This document shows, piece after piece, positions 52,003 through 55,463 of a stretch of 55,463 nucleotides of DNA (position 1 is the first letter of the stretch; every line of letters starts with the position of its first letter). The notes beneath the pieces are model-generated. The model was given only the letters and a program-made list of their open reading frames with translations, did not search any database and was not told where the DNA came from. Source of the DNA: CAZICM01 sp964537685 (GTDB lineage: Bacteria > Myxococcota_A > Polyangia > Polyangiales > Polyangiaceae); contig CAZICM010000064.1 in assembly GCA_964537685.1 (NCBI GenBank), forward strand, positions 1-55,463, in the 5' to 3' direction. The translations under genes were made by a program, and so were the position numbers.

Positions 52003-53067
52003 ATGTCAGCGAATACCCATCATCCCCTGCCCTTCCCTCCCTATGAAAAAATCGCCGAAAGCCTGGCCGCCTATTTGGGCGACGATGAAGCCGCATTCCG
52101 CGCGCTCAGCCGCACCGAATGGCTCGTTAGCGAAAAAATTCACGGGGCCAATTTTTGCTTTGTCAGCGATGGAGAACACCTTCGCTGTGCCAAGCGCAAG
52201 GCATTTTTAGAACCGGGCGAAGATTTTTTTGATTATGGCCGCGTTCGCGATAGGCTTGGGCCTAGCATTCTCCGCATCGCCGCGCGGCTCCACCAGGATA
52301 TGCCTAATCTATCGGCGCTATTTATCTATGGAGAGCTCTTTGGAGGATCCTATCCTCATCCCGATGTAGCTCCCATCGCGGGCCTTCAGCCCATTCAAAC
52401 GGGATGCTGGTATTCGCCGGACATTGAATTCTGCGCCTTCGATGTGGGCTATATTCTTTCGGACGATCCCGGGCGGCTCTATCTCGATCAAGACAAGGCT
52501 CAGCGCATTTGCGAAGACGAGGGCATTGGGTATACCGAGCCTTTATTCCGGGGTTCCTATGAGGAAGCGTATGCTTATCCCCTAGGCTTTGAGACCACGC
52601 TTCCTTCCAAGCTGAGCCTGCCATCGCTTGGCCCTGACAACCAAGCCGAAGGCATCGTACTCAAACCGGCAAAAGCCGTTTCAATTCCCCGGGAGCGGCG
52701 TCTGGTCCGGCCGGTCGTCAAGCGGAAAATCCATAGCTTTTCCGAAGACGAACGCTTTCATAACGCCGAAAAATGGGCGGCGCAACAGCCCGTCCAAAGC
52801 GCGCCTCTGTTGGAATGGCTAAAGCACGAAGCCTCGGCGCTGGTAAATGAAAACCGGCTAAACGCGGCGATTTCCAAGGTGGGGCGGCCCGGCGGCGATG
52901 CGAGAAAGCGGCAAATCCAAGCTCTTATCGAGGAAGATCTTCATACCGAACTCAAGCTTCATCATTCAGCGGAGCTCCAGGGTTTATCGGCCCTCGACAA
53001 AAAGAGCCTTTTGGCCTTTATTGAAGAAGAAGCGAAAGCACTTGTGGGGTTGTATCTAGGCGAATAA
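52003..53067 (+). CDS. RNA ligase, Rnl2 family
   Basis: 354 residues with nucleotidyltransferase motifs in order: motif I E-K-I-H-G-A-N (44-50, Lys45 as AMP acceptor), motif III Y-G-E-L-F-G-G (109-115), motif IV E-G-I-V-L-K-P (216-222) and motif V V-K-R-K (239-242). This matches T4 Rnl2 and trypanosome editing ligases: a Lys-AMP intermediate, then sealing of 3'-OH/5'-phosphate RNA ends. The C-terminal ~100 residues are a helical domain of the kind found in Rnl2. No polynucleotide kinase/phosphatase is adjacent. Host bacteria rarely have a characterised role for it (RNA repair is the usual proposal). It starts 39 bases after the FG-GAP gene and could share its transcript. Confidence 0.93.
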   Translation: MSANTHHPLPFPPYEKIAESLAAYLGDDEAAFRALSRTEWLVSEKIHGANFCFVSDGEHLRCAKRKAFLEPGEDFFDYGRVRDRLGPSILRIAARLHQDMPNLSALFIYGELFGGSYPHPDVAPIAGLQPIQTGCWYSPDIEFCAFDVGYILSDDPGRLYLDQDKAQRICEDEGIGYTEPLFRGSYEEAYAYPLGFETTLPSKLSLPSLGPDNQAEGIVLKPAKAVSIPRERRLVRPVVKRKIHSFSEDERFHNAEKWAAQQPVQSAPLLEWLKHEASALVNENRLNAAISKVGRPGGDARKRQIQALIEEDLHTELKLHHSAELQGLSALDKKSLLAFIEEEAKALVGLYLGE

Positions 53068-53105
53068 CTTGCCCGGCGGCCCTAGAGCCTGATACAAGGG
53101 CCACT

Positions 53106-53657
53106 ATGTTAAAGATCCGAACTCTTGTTTCTGCATGCATTGGCATCATTTTGCTATCTGCGGCATCGGCGGCGCGGGCAGACATGCTTGATGAATCGAA
53201 TCCTCCAGAATGCCCTGAAGGAGCGAAGGCCGACCTATGCCATGGAGGGCCCTATTGTTCGGCGGTGGGCTGCACAAAAGATTCGGACTGTTCGACGGGG
53301 CATTGCGAACAGAGGTCCTTATGCATAGGGAGCATTCGCTGTGGAGGGATGCGGCCCTCTGGAGAGACCGAGAGTCCCGCGACCCCGACGGTCGAGAGCG
53401 TATGCGAGGGGAACACCTGTCCTAGGGGAGGAGTATGCAAGCAAGTGAGTATATGTGTTCCTGGAGAGGGGAACGGGGACGGGCCTGGACCATCGGCGGG
53501 TCCGCGTGGAGGTTCTGGAGCGCGGGGATGCGGGTGTGAATTTTCGGGGCCGTCGCCATGGTGGGCGGGGGTGATGGTGGGTGTGGGGGCTGGGATGCTA
53601 TTGGGGAGACGGAGAAAGCGGAACTTGACGGGAGGAGAGGGAGAGAGCCGGAACTAA
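53106..53657 (+). CDS. Secreted Cys-rich protein with MYXO-CTERM-like tail
   Basis: 183 residues. A standard signal peptide ends near AARA (residue 25). The middle has paired cysteines (CHGGPYCSAVGC, CSTGHC, CRG/CPRGGVC). The C-terminus reads G-A-R-G-C-G-C-E-F, then a membrane helix (VMVGVGAGMLLG) and RRRKR, a MYXO-CTERM pattern, so the protein is probably sorted to the outer surface. It begins 38 bases after the RNA ligase on the same strand. The last four bases overlap the end of the convergent decayed gene. Confidence 0.85.
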   Translation: MLKIRTLVSACIGIILLSAASAARADMLDESNPPECPEGAKADLCHGGPYCSAVGCTKDSDCSTGHCEQRSLCIGSIRCGGMRPSGETESPATPTVESVCEGNTCPRGGVCKQVSICVPGEGNGDGPGPSAGPRGGSGARGCGCEFSGPSPWWAGVMVGVGAGMLLGRRRKRNLTGGEGESRN

Positions 53658-54235
53658 CCCGTTGCCCGCATCCTTCGCGCCGCCGTACCCTGACCAAAGA
53701 CGGCCGACAAACTCCTCGCAACAAGAGCCTTCTCAAACCATCGATCGAGCACGGCCACATCCGAACAGATATCGATCTGAGTTTCCTGCTCGCTCGACAA
53801 CACAAATCCACGCTTCTGCAACACCTTTTTTAAGTTGTCTTTCATCGCCGCGAGCCGGCCCTGTTCTATCCCTTGTTCTATCCCCTTCCCAAGCCATAGC
53901 GCTTTGCCTTCCTTCTTGCCTTCCCTTTTGCCCACCCGAAAACCATGCTTGTAAAACATGTGCTCCATATCGACATCCACCTCGCCGCGATCTCTTAACA
54001 TCAACCATATCGGCTTGTCAAGACCTCTTCGCCGCTCATCCCACTGCGCCAAACCCACCATCCCTGCAACCACTTCTTCGTAGGTCGCCTCGTCCGCCAA
54101 TTGCCTCAAACGATCCAACACCATCTCCAGCCGGCGCGGCGTCGCGTCCACAGACAACGGCGCGAATGTCAACCAAAATAAATTGTCCCGCCAGGTGAAC
54201 CCCCTCCCCGAGGGTTTTTCGAATACTCAAAGCTC
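53654..54235 (-). pseudogene. C-terminal remnant of an Rpn/PD-(D/E)XK-type protein
   Basis: The clear coding text starts inside the frame at about 54235 (an in-frame stop lies just before it) and ends at 53654. It reads FTWRDNLFWLTFAPLSVD, then LDRLRQLADEATYEEVVAGM and GLAQWDERRRGLDKPIW, a charged stretch of GKREGKKEGKALW and GIEQGIEQGR, and RFVLSSEQE-like helices. This is the C-terminal half of Rpn/putative-transposase (PDDEXK) proteins. The N-terminal nuclease domain is missing: upstream are 129-bp repeats. An internal TTG at 54172 is the first possible start. Probably a non-functional fragment, or an assembly break. Confidence 0.65.
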
Positions 54236-54560
54236 CTCAACCGATAGTCCTCCCGGCTCCATCGTATGCCTTCATGTCCCTCGAGATCCCTCAACAAGCA
54301 TCCATCGACAAACAAAAAGTTCTCCGCACCCCCTCCCCGAGGGTTTTTCGAATACTCAAAGCTCCTCAACCGATAGTCCTCCNNNNNNNNNNNNNNNNNN
54401 NNNNNNNNNNNNNNNNNNNNNNNNNNNNNNNNNNNNNNNNNNNNNNNNNNNNNNNNNNNNNNNNNNNNNNNNNNNNNNNNNNCTTCATGTCCCTCGAGAT
54501 CCCTCAACAAGCATCCATCGACAAACAAAAAGTTCTCTGCACCCCCTCCCCGAGGGTTTT
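54200..54560. repeat. 129-bp tandem repeats with an assembly gap
   Basis: A unit beginning ccccctccccgagggttttt recurs at 54200, 54329 and 54542 (the last only 19-20 bases). The first two are 129 bp apart (43 codons). Bases 54383-54482 are Ns, so the true copy number is unknown; the sequence after the gap (54483-54541) is the second half of a unit with one base change. On the - strand the unit has an open frame of 43 residues (including VDGCLLRDLEGHEG and EDYRLRSFEYSKNPRG). Confidence 0.9.
54202..54219 (+). terminator. Small hairpin plus T5, repeated with the 129-bp unit
   Basis: Stem CCCTC (54202-54206), loop CCC, stem GAGGG (54210-54214), then five Ts. The same element recurs near 54331 and 54544. 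It could act as a weak intrinsic terminator on the + strand. A five-base stem is short, so support is weak. Confidence 0.3.
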
Positions 54561-54628
54561 TAAGGTTTTTTTTAGCTTCATATCAAATAACTTGCTCCCC
54601 AACACGGGTTCGTTTATCGTCGCCGACC

Positions 54629-55429
54629 ATGACACACTCTCTCAACGACCTCAATCCCACCGAAATGATCGGCCTGAGCAATGCTTGGCTCGGTCCTCAA
54701 AAAACCCTGTTCACCTCGATCCCGGCCATCGCTCCCCTGTTGCCCAGCGTCGAGCTTTGCCATCATAGCCTTGTTTCAGCACGCAATGCCGAAACCTTGG
54801 AACTCGAATTGGATGATGCTTCCCATCTGGCCGTCAAACTCGATACGCGCCACGATCATCTGATCCGGGCTTTGAATGCATCGCTGGATGCCGCTTTTCA
54901 TTTTGCCCTGGCTCAAGATCCCGCCGATACCACCGAAGCCGCCAAGATAGAACAGGCTCAGGAAATTTTGTTGCCCGAGGGATTGGGGGCTGTGAATCGC
55001 TCCCATGCCTCGGAGGCAGGAAATGCCGTGCAAATGGCGGAAGCAGCCAAGGGGGCGATTGCGCCCACGCTTCAAGGGGTGGTGGTGCGCGCGAATGTCA
55101 GCGCCTTGGATTTGGTGAATCTGCTGGCTCAGGTGGGCAAGGAGCTGGGCGATGCGGATCGCAAAAAGTCCGAGCTGGCGGCGGCCCAAGATCAAAATAC
55201 GATCAGCCTGTCCGAAGTGCGCATTCGGATGCGGACCTGGATCAAGACGGTGGAAACGGTGCTTGCAGCGCTATCGCTGTCGGGAGCGGCACAGGCGGAT
55301 ATCGATGCGCTGAGCGCGCCCATTTATGATGTGGCAGGTAAAGCAACGGCGCGGCGCAAGGCCCGCTGGGCCGAAAAGAAAAAGGCCAAGGAAGAAGCGG
55401 CCCCGCACGCCGATCCAAAAAATCCCTAG
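54629..55429 (+). CDS. Helical hypothetical protein, possible paralogue of 17146-17901
   Basis: 266 residues, no clear ribosome site. All-helical: an N-terminal part with Ile/Leu (SIPAIAPLLPSVEL), RALNASLDAAFHFAL, EAGNAVQMAEAAKGA, and MRTWIKTVETVLAALSL, ending in a Lys/Ala/Glu tail. The order and several residues parallel the protein at 17146. No signal peptide or enzyme motif. It is preceded by the repeats and the assembly gap, so its promoter region may not be fully shown. Confidence 0.7.
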   Translation: MTHSLNDLNPTEMIGLSNAWLGPQKTLFTSIPAIAPLLPSVELCHHSLVSARNAETLELELDDASHLAVKLDTRHDHLIRALNASLDAAFHFALAQDPADTTEAAKIEQAQEILLPEGLGAVNRSHASEAGNAVQMAEAAKGAIAPTLQGVVVRANVSALDLVNLLAQVGKELGDADRKKSELAAAQDQNTISLSEVRIRMRTWIKTVETVLAALSLSGAAQADIDALSAPIYDVAGKATARRKARWAEKKKAKEEAAPHADPKNP

Positions 55430-55463
55430 TCTGACTTGCGAGAGCGCCGTGCCCCCGTGCCCT

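Noticed and set aside
54200..54560. CRISPR array
   Set aside because: The repeats are 129 bp and directly abut each other without unique spacers.
1..55463. tRNA or rRNA genes
   Set aside because: Intergenic gaps were scanned by eye for cloverleaf and conserved rRNA text; none was found, though a tool could find one I missed.

Overview
The window looks like a chromosomal piece of a myxobacterium-like organism (Myxococcota, probably Polyangia or an uncultured relative). The evidence is internal. About fourteen predicted lipoproteins carry Ser/Gly/Gln-rich linkers directly after the lipobox cysteine. Two proteins end in a MYXO-CTERM-like Cys-Gly-Cys/membrane/Arg tail. There are two large eukaryotic-type Ser/Thr kinases (one a kinase + cyclase-like + AAA + TPR fusion), a DUF2330 protein, and a GlnRS-YqeY fusion. 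A 100-base run of Ns at 54383-54482, flanked by 129-bp tandem repeats, shows that this is a draft scaffold.

Layout. 1-5.7 kb: the 5' part of an SpvB/Tc-toxin-B/RHS-like lipoprotein running off the left edge, a coiled-coil protein, two small frameshifted genes, a serine beta-lactamase-like lipoprotein and a Cys-containing lipoprotein. 4.8-18 kb: mostly uncharacterised envelope proteins, an SGNH hydrolase, a peroxiredoxin-like protein, a TPR protein and Cys-rich lipoproteins. 18.1-28.4 kb: the most interesting block. The giant kinase is followed by a tight + strand set (TrpD-like phosphoribosyltransferase, heme-oxygenase-like diiron protein, NHLP-type RiPP precursor). These face a two-gene - strand operon (flavin-dependent halogenase, sedolisin S53 peptidase with a Cys in place of the catalytic Asp). 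I read this as a candidate ribosomal-peptide pathway with an unusual enzyme set. 28.4-36.6 kb: a Cys-rich lipoprotein, a large vWA protein, then a + strand run of glnS-yqeY, a lipoprotein, an MFS carrier and yfcF. 36.7-47 kb: a lipase-like lipoprotein, a TPR/retropepsin-like protein, a methyltransferase, small lipoproteins, a second Ser/Thr kinase, a 2-hydroxyacid dehydrogenase, a PDZ-alpha/beta hydrolase and a radical SAM/SPASM maturase-like enzyme. 47-55.4 kb: a four-repeat Cys-rich lipoprotein, a DUF2330 protein, a broken Cys-rich lipoprotein gene, an FG-GAP lipoprotein, an Rnl2-type RNA ligase, a MYXO-CTERM protein, a decayed Rpn/PD-(D/E)XK-type gene fused to 129-bp repeats, and a helical hypothetical protein.

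I saw no tRNA, rRNA, CRISPR array or complete insertion sequence. Functions come from motifs read by eye. No database search was possible.
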